A stretch of DNA of 64,000 nucleotides. Origin: Scleroderma bovista. Lineage: Eukaryota; Basidiomycota; Agaricomycetes; Boletales; Sclerodermataceae. The translations under genes were made by a program, and so were the position numbers. The stretch spans positions 115,506 to 179,505 of the forward strand of contig JAYMGJ010000385.1 of the NCBI GenBank assembly GCA_037178675.1, read 5' to 3'. The notes below the pieces were generated by a model. It ran no database searches and was not told where the DNA came from. It saw nothing but the letters and a program-made list of their open reading frames with translations. Below are positions 24,838-37,696 of the stretch, one piece after another. Numbering within the stretch: position 1 is the stretch's first letter; every line of letters starts with the position of its first letter.

Positions 24838-27448
24838 ACGTTCGAGTGTATTTTCTGTCTGTAGCTTATTTGTATCATTATAATCTTATTTCTTTTTCCG
24901 TTGTCTCAGCTCATGATTCTACCCGTGAGATCATGGTGATGTCCTTGAGGAGTGTGCTGGCTAGAAGCCTGATGGGTCCCGACCTGCACGAGTGTGCAAG
25001 TTGCGTGGCAACGTAAGCTGGTGTGAGTTTGATCTTGATAATTAATATCCTGCCATCTCATACATACATTCCCCTTGGCCCTCAGGTTTTTCAGTGCGGT
25101 TGGACATCGCAATGCGATCTTGGCCGCTTTCATCTAGCAATGCTCTAGCATGTCCTGCCACCTTGAATGATCTGAAATGGCTGGGTCTGCTGATGCCAGT
25201 CGTGGGTAGGATGCAGGCTCCATCGATCTATCTACCCTCCCTCACCTGGTCGTAGTTGCTGGGCAACGTGCCCTGCATCTGAGTCCGAGCACGATCTGGC
25301 GCAACACCGCAGGAATGACAGTTGGCCAATCCGGCCCATTGGAGCCAACTTGTCAGACCTAGTAGTCGTCATCAGGACTAATATTCGGTCCGCAACCGTG
25401 AGTAACTTCCCTTTCGATTTTTGAGTTCCATGACTCGAGGGCAGTCACTTTGCGACCCTGCTTGTGATGAGGCACACACGCGTTTCCTGAGGAATGCGTT
25501 GGGCTTCCGATCGCTTGGTTTGACATCCCTGGCAGGTAATTCGCAACGGGGCCCCGTCGAAAGGAAAGGTCGGCGTCATCCTGCTCTGACTGGGAAAAAG
25601 CGTCACCACGGTGCCGCGGATGCATCAAGCCCTCACCTCTGACCTGCATTTGGCAGGCATAGGGCTGAGCACTTGATTCCCCTTTTGTCCTAAGGGGGGA
25701 TCATTGTAGGGCGCAAGAATCACCTCATCGTTCTAATTGACTTGAAGGGGTGTCACAAACAGGCATGTGGTGCGTTTGGGGGCACATACAGCATGTGCAG
25801 GACGGTCTTCTACAGCATGAAACACACGAAGAACAGAAGCGCCATATGGAATGGAAATTACAAATTACTGTATTACTCCATGATGCCCTGGTCATCTTAT
25901 GGTGGTAGGCGTGACCAAGTGGGTCCTTGCCTTCCAACAGCGCCGCGTTCTCCCAGTCGGCATCCCATCATAACGAATCGTGGTAAGGGAATGCCGCAGC
26001 AATATTCGCGCGGAAAAAGTTGGCGGTCCTTTTTAGAAGGCGGGTAAGAAGATGCTAGGCTGCATTAAAGCATGAAACAGCCGGGTCCCCTGGGGGCAGG
26101 ACACGGAAACACCGAAAAGCGCCAAGTCCGATGGATCACCTGCAGGGACATACTTAAAGGGACGTTAGGGTATGCCAAACCCGCCAGCCAATCATCTCAG
26201 GATCTACGACTTTCCTGCGTGCACCTTCCAAACTGATTGCTTTTAGACGGAAGGGTCCGAGAAGCCTGTAAAATAATATGGTGCTAGGGAGAGAAGAAAC
26301 GAGCAGCAAGGTGTGGGCATGTTCATCATGGGTGACCAGAGAACCCCTTTACAACGGACCAGGATACACCCTCCCCCCAAACACGGACAATGTTTAAAAT
26401 TACCATCGAGTCATTTAAAAAACGCAAATTATACGTCTGGGCATATTGAAATGAATGAGGCGACTCCGACGGCGTCGAAATGTTGCACGTACTGACGTTG
26501 ATCTGATTTCTAGACTGGACAGCTTGACGCAAAGAACCCCACTCACCTAACTATGGCCATCATCATAAACTGCCCAATGTTCGCCGATGTGGCTGCAGTG
26601 AGAATCTTGCCCGACAGGCTGGCGCGCTCGTGGGTTCCCTACGATCATCGATGTCTTTTCCCTTTTAGGAAAAACCGCCTTCACTTGCTAATCTGTATCT
26701 ATTGTGGTCGTCTGACTTGGGTAGAAGCCCACCGGCCTGTATCGTTGTCCATTGAAAACCAGCCTGCAACGACGATGGCATCTGACAACGACATGATGCG
26801 CCCCGTGCAGACGCTGAATCTGTGCCTATGTATAGGTTTGTGTTTGGGTACACGCACCACTTGGAGCTCGTATGTGATTGTTTTTGAAATAAGGCGAAGG
26901 GCGCTGAGCGTCGACTGTGTAAAGGGCCCACGAGTGTGGTGTCAAATGGGATGTTGGAGCGCGACAAACGTGTGCTTTGCGAAATGGACCCCATGCCGTA
27001 GCCTGTGGGGTGTCCCTGGAATGATGATCCCTCGTTTGAGTGCCAGAGCTCCACGCTCAAAATGGTCCTTCAAGCTTCAAGAATCTTCGAGTCCGATGCT
27101 ATTCGTCAGCTTGGGAAGAGGGAAACGTATAGCCACGTCATAGACCATTTTGTGGTAATGGATGAACATACCATTCGTCCAGGAAGACATGCAATGTCTT
27201 AGTGGGCATTCCTATGCCATGCAAGTAAATCCGGCTTTATGTGACACGCTCGAAGAAGTGCGTTCAACGTTCGGCAGCCTTTGCTTGAACGGATCTCCAA
27301 AGGAATTACGTTAGTGAATTGCTGACATAATCAAATACCTAACATTTGGGACATCGTCGAACGCCGCGCTTGCTTCTCCTTGGGATCACACATACCAATA
27401 CCACCGACTATCAACGCAGCGCGGTGCCTCTATCTCGGTGTTGGCGCC
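24838..27448. other. Intergenic, 2.6 kb, no supported gene
   Basis: A 196-codon open frame at 26553-27143 (+) and a 131-codon frame on the opposite strand overlap each other. Neither shows a family motif or biased composition, so neither is called. No tRNA-like B box was found. Confidence 0.45.
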
Positions 27449-30167
27449 ATGCAAGGACACTTGAATAATGTTGTGCCACCGCTGGTCGAAGCAGGGAAGT
27501 CCAGCGACTTGCTCGAATCTGGCAGGACGCTTGAGACGAGGGTGTCGCCACTAAATGATTCGTATGCTGTATTCGCGGCTCCTACGGTACCTTCCCCACT
27601 CTCGGTTCTGGTACCCTGTTACCAAGAATGCTCCACTTAGATCGAGAAACTATCGTCGCGCCCAAAAGGCTCCAATCCAGACAACCAAATGGTCTATATC
27701 GTGAGCTCTGACCCTCCCCCGACCGCAGAACGCCGTCTGGTGGGTGCCCTTCATGTCTTCGCCTGCCAACCGCATCAACTTTTCCGCAGTTCATTGGAGA
27801 CACTTCTATTATCTTCGCCGCGATGCAAAACCTTATAAGGACGGTAAATGAAAATGGCGTGGACCTGTGAGCATATTTCTGGCTATATGTTTACCCAGTG
27901 GATTCAGGATGCTGTACGGTATACAAGGACCCAGCACGAAAACAGTCACCGTATCGTCCGCAAGCTGGCGCTGGATTATGTCAACTTCGCCAAAGAATGT
28001 TGGATACATACTGCGGTGAGGACTTTTTGGGTGGAACCATATGATCTCACTGACTATTCGCCCCCAGCGGGTTGTAGCAGATACGGACCAAGCATACGCT
28101 GATCATTACAGGACCCTGTACACTTGTTTGTCGCTCTTTACCATTCTTTACTTGCCAGAATATGGTCTGGAAAATGCTCCTGTTGGGGACGATTTGATGG
28201 AATGGCTGAATGTCCACTTCATCGAACCTTCGACCGAAGAAGGTGATCATCTGTCCAGCTTACAGCGACCTTGGGAAGACGAAACCTTCTGGCCATATTT
28301 AACTAGGTTTGATTTTATGTCATTCCATTATTGGAGTGCGCTCACTGTCAAATAGGGCAATTTTGAGGGGGCTCTCCAAGGCAGCCACCTTCTTCCTGGA
28401 GACGTTATCAGATCATCCATCTGAAAATTTGCGGAGATTGGCGCAAGACATCATTCCCTTGCTCCGCACTCAACCAAAGCTACAGAACTTTGAAGCCGAA
28501 CGTGAATTTGCGTATGCTTCTCATCGATGGAAAGAAAAGGTTAAAGCACTTCGTATCGAACTCGACGACGTCCCTGTGTCTGACCGGCGGGATGGTCACG
28601 AGGATTGGTGGGCCCGATTTAGTGACACCGTCGGCATTTTGGAAGGACGCGGGGATGTCATACGAAGGGTATGCGAAGACCTCGGTGCAGACTGGAGGGA
28701 GGCCTGTGTTGCATGGGGCGTCTTCGTAGACACCAGACTTCGGCGGCAGGAACTACCGTGAGATTATAACGGTCAGCCAATCCGAATGTTGCTGATGACT
28801 ATGGTTTGAAGGGATGTTGTTGCTCATGTGCTAGAGTTCATGCCTCCGGATCCTACCAACTTGGAAGAGATGGTACACGTGGCAATGTTCATGGGAGATC
28901 CATTAAAATCTTTAGAACATGCGGCACAGCTCGATCCTTGGCTTTCCGCCCATTTGGCGGACATGATGGAACCACTATCATTAGTTGAGAAGGCAGTGAA
29001 CGAAGAGTACGTAAATCGTTATTCTTATTGGAAAATCGGTCACCGTAACTGCCTCCAGGTCAGAATTAACTGTCAGAGACTTCTACGTACTTTCCTATGC
29101 ACAGCACCTCCACTCTGATTCTGCGATGTGGAGGATCACTGTTACTTATATGTATACGTGCGGAAAGATCGGAGCCTCTACTGCGGACGAGATCCTACTC
29201 GGAGTCCCTCTGCGACTCCAAGGCAAGCCCTCGAGCACAACGGAAGGTGGTGACAACGAGATAGTTCCTGATAAAGGAGACCTTTCCGCAATTGTAAAGG
29301 AAGTTAACGCCACCTGCCACGAATACCAAAGGGAAGCCGTCCGAAGAACAGTTTGCCGAGTTCGTGATGTTGCTTGGTTCCTGTCACAGTGGTCCTTACA
29401 TTCAGCGTTCAGATCGCTGCTCAGAGCTTTGTTCAGCAAAAGGAGTACGGTCTTGCCATATCCTACTGCTCATCGGCAGAAGACTGGCCGGGACTTGGTC
29501 GTGTGGTTGATCGTGTTCTGCAAGAATATGTTCATGCAGGTGAGCTGTCCACACGTTCACATTCACGGTGTCACAATTTGAACTTATGGGAACTCAAGGT
29601 CCGGAGCAGTACACAAAGTTTGTATCTAGTATTGCCCCATCGCTGCAGGCATTGCGTGCAAATTCTGCGGCGCATGGCGTCTTCATCTATCGTTTGATGT
29701 TCGCTGTGCGGTACGCGGAGTTTCATCAGCGGCTATTGAACCGAGACCTTCAAGACGCGGCCTGGGATCTGGTGTCCATGTTTCAGGAAGACATGGCTCC
29801 GAAGTCTTGGTGGGCAGTCTTGCTCTGTGATGCAGTTGAACTACTCCAGTATGGTGAGTTATTGGCCGTCCCGGTTAGTGGCGCGGCTAAAACTTATATC
29901 CCATGAGAATCCACCCCACTATTTTCGTACAGCAGTGCGTGCCTGTTACTCCAGCGACTAGACGAGATCCTTTCCAGGACAGCACAAGGGGCAAGCGAAG
30001 ACTACCTGAAAAAGTTAGACGCGAAGCTTCGAGTCGAGGGACAACAGGACCCCCAAAAGCAACTGCAGCTTGTCCGCCTCGCTTTGGCAAAATACTTCGC
30101 CAGATGTGCCATGATAGGGACGGGAGGTACCCAAACAATTCCGAGGAGGGCCGTGGCAACAGTATGA
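27449..30167 (+). CDS. NUP85: Nup85-like nucleoporin
   Basis: This is a multi-exon gene. Well-supported parts are the segment from about 28070 (ending FWPYLT near 28300), 28358-28760 (LSKAATFFLETLSDHPSE onward), a segment from about 28814 (FMPPDPTNLEEM, LDPWLSAHLADMMEPLSL), from about 29059 (VTYMYTCGKIGASTADEILL), from about 29405 (QSFVQQKEYGLAISYCSSAE), from about 29600 (QYTKFVSSIAPSLQAL, KSWWAVLLCDAVELLQY) and a last exon from about 29933 ending in LVRLALAKYFARCAMIG at TGA 30165-30167. The helical pattern and order agree with Nup85 of the Y-complex of the nuclear pore. The first 600 bases (ATG 27449, NDSYAVFAAPT) are uncertain: between 27640 and 27840 two frames both look protein-like and I could not choose the splice sites. 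Confidence 0.8.
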
Positions 30168-31127
30168 AGTTGTTGTATTTCACATCCCCAGATGAATTTG
30201 CTTTTTAATTCCACATTGGTCCTGGGAAGATGCTCGTCGTGTGCGAATATCCTACTTGGACATATCCCCCCAGTAATTTCCTGCATTGGTGAGTTCCGCT
30301 GCCTGTTTATTGGCCTGTATTTTGGCAGGTGTCACTGCCCCGGGGTAACAAAGCCGCCGACATTGATGCTGCACCTCACATATTACTCATGGGCACCACC
30401 GCGCATTCCCTAATATGAGTGCTAGCTTTTTGATTATGCAATGATCGTGCGTATATGTACGTCGCATTATCCTACCCGCGAATCGCATCGCATCGCTGAC
30501 TCGAGTTCATTCCAATTCGGACATTTGTTGGAACGACGAACGCGGGGCTATTAAAACGACATTGATGCCGATACGGCGTGAGGCACGAGGAAGGCCTGTC
30601 ATTAACTTTGAGACAGTCCCATTCGTGCCCACACTGCCGTCATATCGATATTGTAGGTGTGATCTAGTCGCTGCGACTTCATTTACGGTGGCCCAATTCG
30701 AGGATTTTTCCTTCGGCCGAGCATTTCGAAGCAGCACTAAAGATTCCTTGGTGATCGCTAATACACAATTTGGAATATCAGGACAACGCCATGGATGGAC
30801 CAGGAGGAAGGGTTGGTGGGTACGTGGTGACGGGTGACCCTTGATCGTGGGGTAAGGTTGTCGCATTCAGCATCAAATGACATGCTTACCTGGAGGCCGT
30901 GCAACCGTCGTGGCGCAGTGATGCTGTTGTTTGGCCGCGTGGTGGGATTCACCTCTAGCCCAAGTTCATTCAAACTCCCCACAGCCATCCGGTGGGGATT
31001 TTGATTGGAGGTCCTATTTCAGGAGCCACTACTGCCCCAGCAGTATTTAAGGAATATGGTCTGAGCAATGGTGCGTCAAAGCAGTAACTCGCCATCTCAC
31101 GGCTCCTTTCCACCAATCAACTTTACT
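30168..31127. other. Intergenic with upstream elements of the next gene
   Basis: There is no supported gene. A TATTTAA-type element near 31040 lies about 85 bp before the ATG at 31128. Confidence 0.4.
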
Positions 31128-31366
31128 ATGTGCTTCCGGCTAAACCAATGCACCGAACACACCCCCTGCGGCCACACCACTGTTACGAGGCAGCACAGGG
31201 TGCGAGTAACCCGTTCTGGCAGTAACAGCGAGCTGATCTTTCGGGGCCCATTGAACAGATTGACTGCAACAGGCCCAACTGTCGCAACAGTGCTTCACAC
31301 AACTCTAGGCGTCACGATTGTGCCAGGGACTGTGTGCAGAAGTACGCCCTGTCAAACGACACATGA
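31128..31366 (+). CDS. Small cysteine-rich protein
   Basis: Two exons, 31128-31199 and 31259-31366 (59-nt phase-0 intron), give 59 aa. The protein starts MCFRLNQCTEHTPCGH and continues with CNRPNC and RRHDCARDC, for about eight Cys and several His. Many Agaricomycete genomes carry short cytosolic proteins beginning MCFR with a similar Cys/His spacing, which suggests metal binding, but the function is unknown. No signal peptide is visible, so an effector role is not supported. The reading across the intron, not the longer unspliced ORF, keeps the Cys pattern. Confidence 0.6.
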
Positions 31367-31819
31367 AAAAGGGAGCTGACTATTGCAAATACAGTATGCT
31401 ACCTGACCAGTCCGTTATCATGGAGACATCCTCGACGCCGTGTAATCTCTGCAGGGGCCACGCAAACGGACACTGAACAGCGGCCCTGTGACTTAAATGG
31501 AGGCTTTCGAAATCTCAGTATTGTATTGCTGTACATGTATGGGTCAACCGCGTTACGACAGAAGCGAATCTTGTCTTCTGCGTGTTTCCCGGTGTTCATA
31601 CCTATGATTTAATTGTTTGCATCATGTATAAGTAGTGGCCCTGTGTGGGCTGCAACATGCCTTTTTGTGTATCGTAAGGGACCGAAGCTGGCCAAGTGCG
31701 CGGCAGTGGTTGGCTGGATTACATAATCAACCCGCCGCAACGCTACCAACACGATCACAGAGCATCGCGCACCCGAACAAGACACTGCCCTTTGCTTGAT
31801 CCGTTCGGTGAATGTAGGC
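31367..31819. other. Intergenic
   Basis: Short spacer before the RhoGAP gene with no features recognised. Confidence 0.45.
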
Positions 31820-34497
31820 ATGGGCGAAGACGGGTATTCAGCTTGGAAGTCCACAGACCATTCAGACTCTGGCAATTCGGGTCCCACTCACGATGGCGGT
31901 TTCCAGCCCTCCAGTAGCCTCATACAGGAAGCCGCCATTTCCCCTGCACACACTTCAATGACCCTGAATCCATCCTCGCCACCTCCCAGGTCAAGCTCCG
32001 ACTCGCTTGGCTTGGCATCTGTCTCGAAGCGCCGAGACAGCATCCCTGTGACAGTTGAGAGGAGGGACACCCTGTCTACCATTCCCAGCGATGCGTCTGC
32101 TAACTTGGTTGAGCCAAGTTTCGATGAGAACGTGTTGAGAGCTCTGTGTGAACTCGATGTAAGCACTGGTCACTCATATTAGAGCTGTCGTTGAGATCTG
32201 GGACAGTGCGGTGTACCCCTACTGTTGGATCGTATAAAACAAAGTACGGTGTCATGCCGGGTTAGTGCCGATTTGTTCAGAACAGATCGTGGATGTTGAG
32301 CTGTTGGACAGGAAGCTTCTATGTTCTTCAAGAAGAGGGCGGCTCTTGAGGAAGAGTATGGAAAGAACCTCCAGAAGCTAGTTCGAACCACTTCCGAGGG
32401 TTACTCAACAGGCGACGGAAAAGCGGGGTAATGTGAAACAATTCGATTACAGAGTATCGGCACTCAACCACCTCTCTATCCAGCTCTTTCGTCAGTGCCT
32501 GGCAGTCATCTATGCGACTGCATGAAGTTATGGCAGAGAATAGGATTCGTTTCGCCCAGCGACTGAATGAAATGAGTGAAGAACTCGCTTCGTTGTCTAA
32601 AGAGGTAGACAAGAACAGGAAACAGGTCTGTTTGTACATGTCCCGACTATTAGTGTTGCAGTGTTCACTCCACACTGCAGACCAAGGACCTAGCGAGTCG
32701 ATACGAGCGCTCACTACAGGAGGCGGAAATTAGTATGGAAAAGAGTAAAACTCGCCTTGACGTCACCTCCGAGGAGTTAGAGCGTGTCCTGCTACAGAAA
32801 GAGGGCGAATCATTCAACGAGAGCGCAATTCAGGCCAAACCAGGAGTTCTTGGGAGCAAACGAGTACTCGGGAAAGCTGTGGCGAAAGGTGGCTTGTTGC
32901 TTAAAGGCAAGAATCCAGGAAATGCAAGTGTTTTGTTGTCTGTCATCCGATGCTCTGGTTGATCAATGCTTAGATATTGAGACAAGAAGATGACGTCCGG
33001 TCACGCGTTTCAAACGCATCAGATTCTTATCGCAAGGCCCTGCACGATACACAAGCAATGCGGCAGGAGTACTTCAATTTTCAACTACCTCGAATTCTGC
33101 GGGTCGGTATTGTCGCTTATGGAACAGCTCAGTTCTTATGTTGATGGGTTTTTCCTCCAGGCTTTGAAGGAGTGTGTCGATGAAATCGATTTAGGGACAA
33201 AGTATCATCTGACAAGATACGCCTTTCTATTTGAGAGCATCGTCCTGAGTGACGGATCAACCCTGGTTCCCATTGCCCCAGATGAAGGTATGTATTCCGT
33301 TGAATATCGCACCCGCGAGGTTTTAAGAGGTACAGTCGAAGATGCCGTTGGCCTCAAGGCGTTGTATGAGTCCATCGACAACCGTGCGGACTTCAAGATA
33401 TATATGCAAAACTACGCCTACGCACATGGCGGTGCCTCTAGAGGACCAAGGCGGGAAGGGCCCGCTGAAGAAGGCTTCGTGAGTTTCCCCACAGTCTGCT
33501 CGTGCATTTCAATGTGTTGATCGGAAAAAATAACATTTAAAAGCTTCCCCCTCTACCCACACACAACGCAAGCTATGCCGCTCCGCAGCCGCCACACGCT
33601 GTTCCGGTCAACGGAAACGCACAAATAACCGATCGTGGCAGGCCCACGTTTGGCGTCGATCTGGCTGAGCAAATGGCTCGTGACCAAGTCGAACTTCCAC
33701 CGATCCTTGAAAAATGTTGTAGTACCATCGAAAAGTATGGACTTCGTTCGCTGGGTATCTACCGCATAAGTGGTATGGCAAGAAAGGTTGGCATGCTCAA
33801 GGAACGGCTTGATAAAGGTTAGTTCATGATGCGTAGTGTGTTAGATTTCTGATGTTCGTTTCAAGATATGGATTCCGTTGATCTGGACTCAGATGAATGG
33901 ACGGCGGACATCAATAATGTCACGAGCGTCCTCAAGATGTGGTTTAGGGAATTGCCTGAACCACTGCTTACTTTTAATCTCCATCAGGGTTTCATTGATG
34001 CTGCTAGTGAGCCTTGCGATTTTACTGGGTCGCTATTGCATTTTTTTGATCCCACTATACTTAGAAATCGAGAACGATCGTTTAAGGCATATCCGCTTAC
34101 ATGAGCGGGTCAATGACCTGCCAGACCCAAATTATGCTACACTGAAATACTTTATGGGCCATCTTCACAAGTTGGTCATGTTACCACCACACCCCCTGAA
34201 ACAGCGACTGACTGTTACTCTTCAGGATAGCCCAATGTCACTCTGAAAATTCCATGTCTATTCAGAACCTGGCCATCGTCTTTGGTCCCACACTGTTCGG
34301 TCAAACCACTGGTAATAGCGGAAGTACATCTGGTCATGTGAACGCTACTATGGCGGACACGCCGTATCAGAACAAGGTATCTCGTCTAGCATTTCTGGTG
34401 TGAGGGATCCGTTGACTGGTCGTTTGCATAGGCTCTCGAGACGATTCTAGAGCATTATACAGATATATTCGTCGATGAGAGTGATGCGGCAGCGTAG
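31820..34497 (+). CDS. F-BAR and RhoGAP protein, Rgd1-like
   Basis: ATG 31820 (MGEDGYSAWKS) to TAG 34495-34497, with about a dozen exons; junctions read at 32158, near 32297, near 32433, near 32626, near 33478-33543, 33818-33866 and 34010-34060. A Ser/Pro-rich N-terminus is followed by an F-BAR domain (LLLDRIKQST, FFKKRAALEEEYGKNLQKL, RYERSLQEAE, YFNFQLPRILR), a Pro-rich linker, and a C-terminal RhoGAP domain: GIYRISG with the catalytic arginine, VTSVLKMWFRELPEPLL, LPDPNYATLKYFMGHLHK, NLAIVFGPTLFG. In yeast, Rgd1 is a GAP for Rho3/Rho4 at sites of polarised growth. All domain landmarks are intact. A decayed partial copy lies at 38735-39200. Confidence 0.88.
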
Positions 34498-35236
34498 GTT
34501 GTTTCTGTGAACTTGGCCTCGCTGAATACTTCTCCGCTAATATTTATGTCTCCTGTCTTGGACATTTTATGGAGTCTGCTGTTTTCTTGAAAGATCTATA
34601 ATTGTGGGATTAGGGATGTATGTATTCTATCAACGTTAGTATCCATTAGTAGGACTTCGAGACAGGTTTAGTGGGGACGCTGGATCTAGACATCGAAGTA
34701 TTTGTCGTTGCTTACTAGTAGTTTGCATAACTGTTCTACGAGATATCACCTTCTCCCCAAGGCGATGTGTTGCGCAAGTCTCGTGGCTTGCCAGGTTACA
34801 ACTGATTACATAATAACAACAAAGCTCAGCAGTTAATTACACATGGCAAATTTCAATATTTTAACGTGAACAAAAGGTAAGTAATTGGTGAAATTCCCGA
34901 TATGAGGGCCAGTGTGGGGTGCTCTGAGATCGATGTGGAATGAAAAAATTTGTCAGGATACCTAATCACTACATACTCAAATGATTTTGATGAATAGTTC
35001 CTTGGCCTTTGGAACCGTGTGATTTTGGTGTGATTCGTGCGATTTGAAGCAAGGTTCTGCTGAAGGTTGGCTGAAGGTACAGTAGACTACATCAAAATGC
35101 ATTAGGTATGCATGCATAAAATAGGTATGTATTTCGTTATTGTTCTACCAAAGCATACATTTCTGAGAGTGTGACCTATTTAGTCCCACTGGCCACCCAC
35201 AGTCCATAGCATACCCTCGTGAAGCATTCGACAGTA
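34498..35236. other. Intergenic
   Basis: AT-rich spacer between the RhoGAP gene and the kinase-domain gene; no gene recognised. Confidence 0.5.
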
Positions 35237-37696
35237 ATGGGTGAGTATTTGAGTCGTAGATGGTCTCCTACTACAGTTGACTTGCGACCTTTCAGCAAAT
35301 ACCAATGTCTGTGTCAACATCGTCTTCAGTGAAGTGCGCGTCAGCACCGCCATACCCGAGACATATACGCTGCAAGACCTGTGCCGTCAGATTCTGAAAG
35401 AAAAACGGGGTCATCACGGCATCCCTTCGGGTGCAATGGGTTGGTTGATAGACCATTGCCAATATTTCAAACTGGATCCACCAGTTCAGATCGAAGGCAA
35501 AGAGGAAGAAGACATCATCGCCCAATGTCAGGATGTGGCTAGACAGAGCAATGTTCGTAGGTGGATGGATGTAGGTGACGTGGTGCAAGGCGTACCTATA
35601 AATTGTGTGCATCTCTTCATTAACTTAGTTGGTGAGTCGATGAAAATTATCCTGAGCTAGATCAGAGACTAAGCGATATCAGTCTCGCCGGAGAAGGCAG
35701 CCCTCATCAGACTGAACAGGGTCCATACCCAGTTGTTCAAACGTCTTCAGATCACGGTTGTGTGTTATAAGAGTTGGACCAAGGATGACGTCCATAATAA
35801 CCTGGGTCCTGGCGGTATTCTTTACCGTGAAAATCAGTCAGCCGAGCCTTTCCTATCCATCGAGGACCAGCTCAAGCAGAAACGCATCTATAGTGTGAGA
35901 CCTTTCTTTTTTGACTACAATTCTTTGTACCGATTTCATCAGGACACCCCCGGAGCCGATCTCAACCTGGCCCGACGCTACGAAGAGCAATTCCGTCGCA
36001 TCTTTACCGCCGCGGCGGGCGGGGTGCAGCCTCCAGTCAAAAATACCAGGGAATTTGTAGCATTTTACAATGTCCACCGGTGTTGGCTACAGGATGCGCC
36101 TTCTGTGGCGGAGGATCGTTCGTCTACTCTGAAGCACAGCACCTTTTCCATGTACTTTGCGGTTCCACCCTTCCTTTCATGTTCTTCTGGCACCAATATC
36201 CGCTATCAACCGTAAGCCTATTTTCTATGGGTCCTTCGCCTCTATTCACTGGTCCTAGGGAAATGAACTGGCAATTTCCATTGTTTATTCATCAACAGGA
36301 CAACACAGATGCTTTTTGCAAATTTCACCCCAGGAGTGATTTCGGTGTAGTACACCCCGAGTACCTTTGTCCTCTGGTGATCTCGGAGACAATTTCGGAT
36401 GGGAATGAATCTGATCGGTGGCGCATGTTGATAGAAGCCATCGCCGCAGCACGCGCTGGCCATTTTCTTATGAAGAACGATGCCGAGGAACGTTTTTTCG
36501 TTGTGGCAATTTACCTCCGCCGTTCGCTAGAGGCTGAACGATATATTGTGATGCAAACGTCAGCCGATGAAGGCAACCCAGTACAGATAACACTCCCATT
36601 AAACGTTATGCGTAGCTAACTACCTGCGCAGGTATCGGTTGTCAAAAAAACATTCAACTTGACCGTAGCCGAACAGTCATCAGATTTTTTCCTTGAGATG
36701 TTCAATCTCACAACGATGCTTTCACAATTCACACGGAACCTGGATGCAGCTAAGAAAGGCGCGCTGAAGTCGATCAAAGACAATGCTGAAGGTTTACGTT
36801 CTCTCTCTTCGGTCACCCATCCCCGGACATCGACCAATAGAACGAACCTGGCTTCCTTTCCGGAGGATGACGAGGGTGAAGCAGAAGATGGACTCGGTGT
36901 CTTTGAAGAGGACGACATTCAGGAGAAGGTTCAGGCCATGGGATATGAAGTCACTTTTCAAGTATTTGGGGTGCGTGTGCTGACCTATCGCTACAATATA
37001 CCTGCTTATCGGTCACAGCATCCCAACATTGTTCACATTCAGAGCATTTCTGACTTTTCACAACAGGGATATCTTAAGTTTATTGCTCGGGGTCAAAAGG
37101 AGGCGGAAATCCTTGAATACCTCTCTTCCTTCAGTTCTCTTTCAAACCATACCATTAGTGGCATATCGATTTGGCCGGTCAGCAACGGCACCGTCATATA
37201 TATGCCCGAAGCTGGTGGCTGGCTCACGTCTCTCAAAAATCCCAATGATAAGCTGTGGTGTGTCGCCAAACAGCTATTTGAAGGCATCGATTTCATGCAT
37301 TCACACGGTGTCGCACACTTGGATATCAAGCCAGGCAATATCCTAGTCCCACATCATGGCGGTCGGCTGTCAGTCATTGACTACAACAGTGCGGTCCGGA
37401 TCACTAACGGACGAGGTTCATTCCGTGGGGTCGTTGGCACCGAAGGATATATGGCTCCAGAAGTTGCGGCTGGGTCTGGAATATGGAATGCCGTCCGCGC
37501 GGATTTATGGTCCACTGGGAAAACACTGGAGGAGCTGTGCATGCGGTGCGACCGCTCTGCTCCGGGTCGTGAAGATCTGCTTGCTGTTGCTCGGCGACTG
37601 ATGAACACTAAACCGGCTGATCGCCCAACAATGTCTGAAGTGCTGCAGTGGATGTCTCAACACGGCCTTCAGTCGAACACCGACTTAGAAACCTGA
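35237..37696 (+). CDS. Large Agaricomycete protein kinase-domain protein
   Basis: Exons: 35237-35240, 35296-35631, 35683-36211, 36259-36580 and 36632-37696; the joined frame is open for 751 aa. The first coding exon is only ATGG. Residues 1-110 form a small domain of unknown type (TYTLQDLCRQILKEKRG). The middle (about 140-400) is less recognisable; it ends with FVVAIYLRRSLEAERYIVMQ and VSVVKKTFNL, blocks I associate with an Agaricomycete-expanded family. The C-terminal 210 residues are a kinase: GYLKF lysine, AHLDIKPGNILVP catalytic loop, IDYN where DFG is expected, GTEGYMAPEV, DLWSTGKTLEELC and RPTMSEV. The catalytic and metal-binding aspartates are present, so activity is possible. Substrate and pathway are unknown. 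Confidence 0.82.

Noticed and set aside
24900..25020. C/D-box snoRNA-like words downstream of H4
   Set aside because: The C box does not fit RUGAUGA and no terminal stem was found.
26553..27143. 196-codon ORF upstream of the Nup85-like gene
   Set aside because: No domain, no intron signals and an equally long frame on the other strand; kept as intergenic.
36080..36619. A separate 179-codon gene within the kinase-domain locus
   Set aside because: Its second half joins in frame to the main gene through introns 36212-36258 and 36581-36631, so it is an exon, not a gene.
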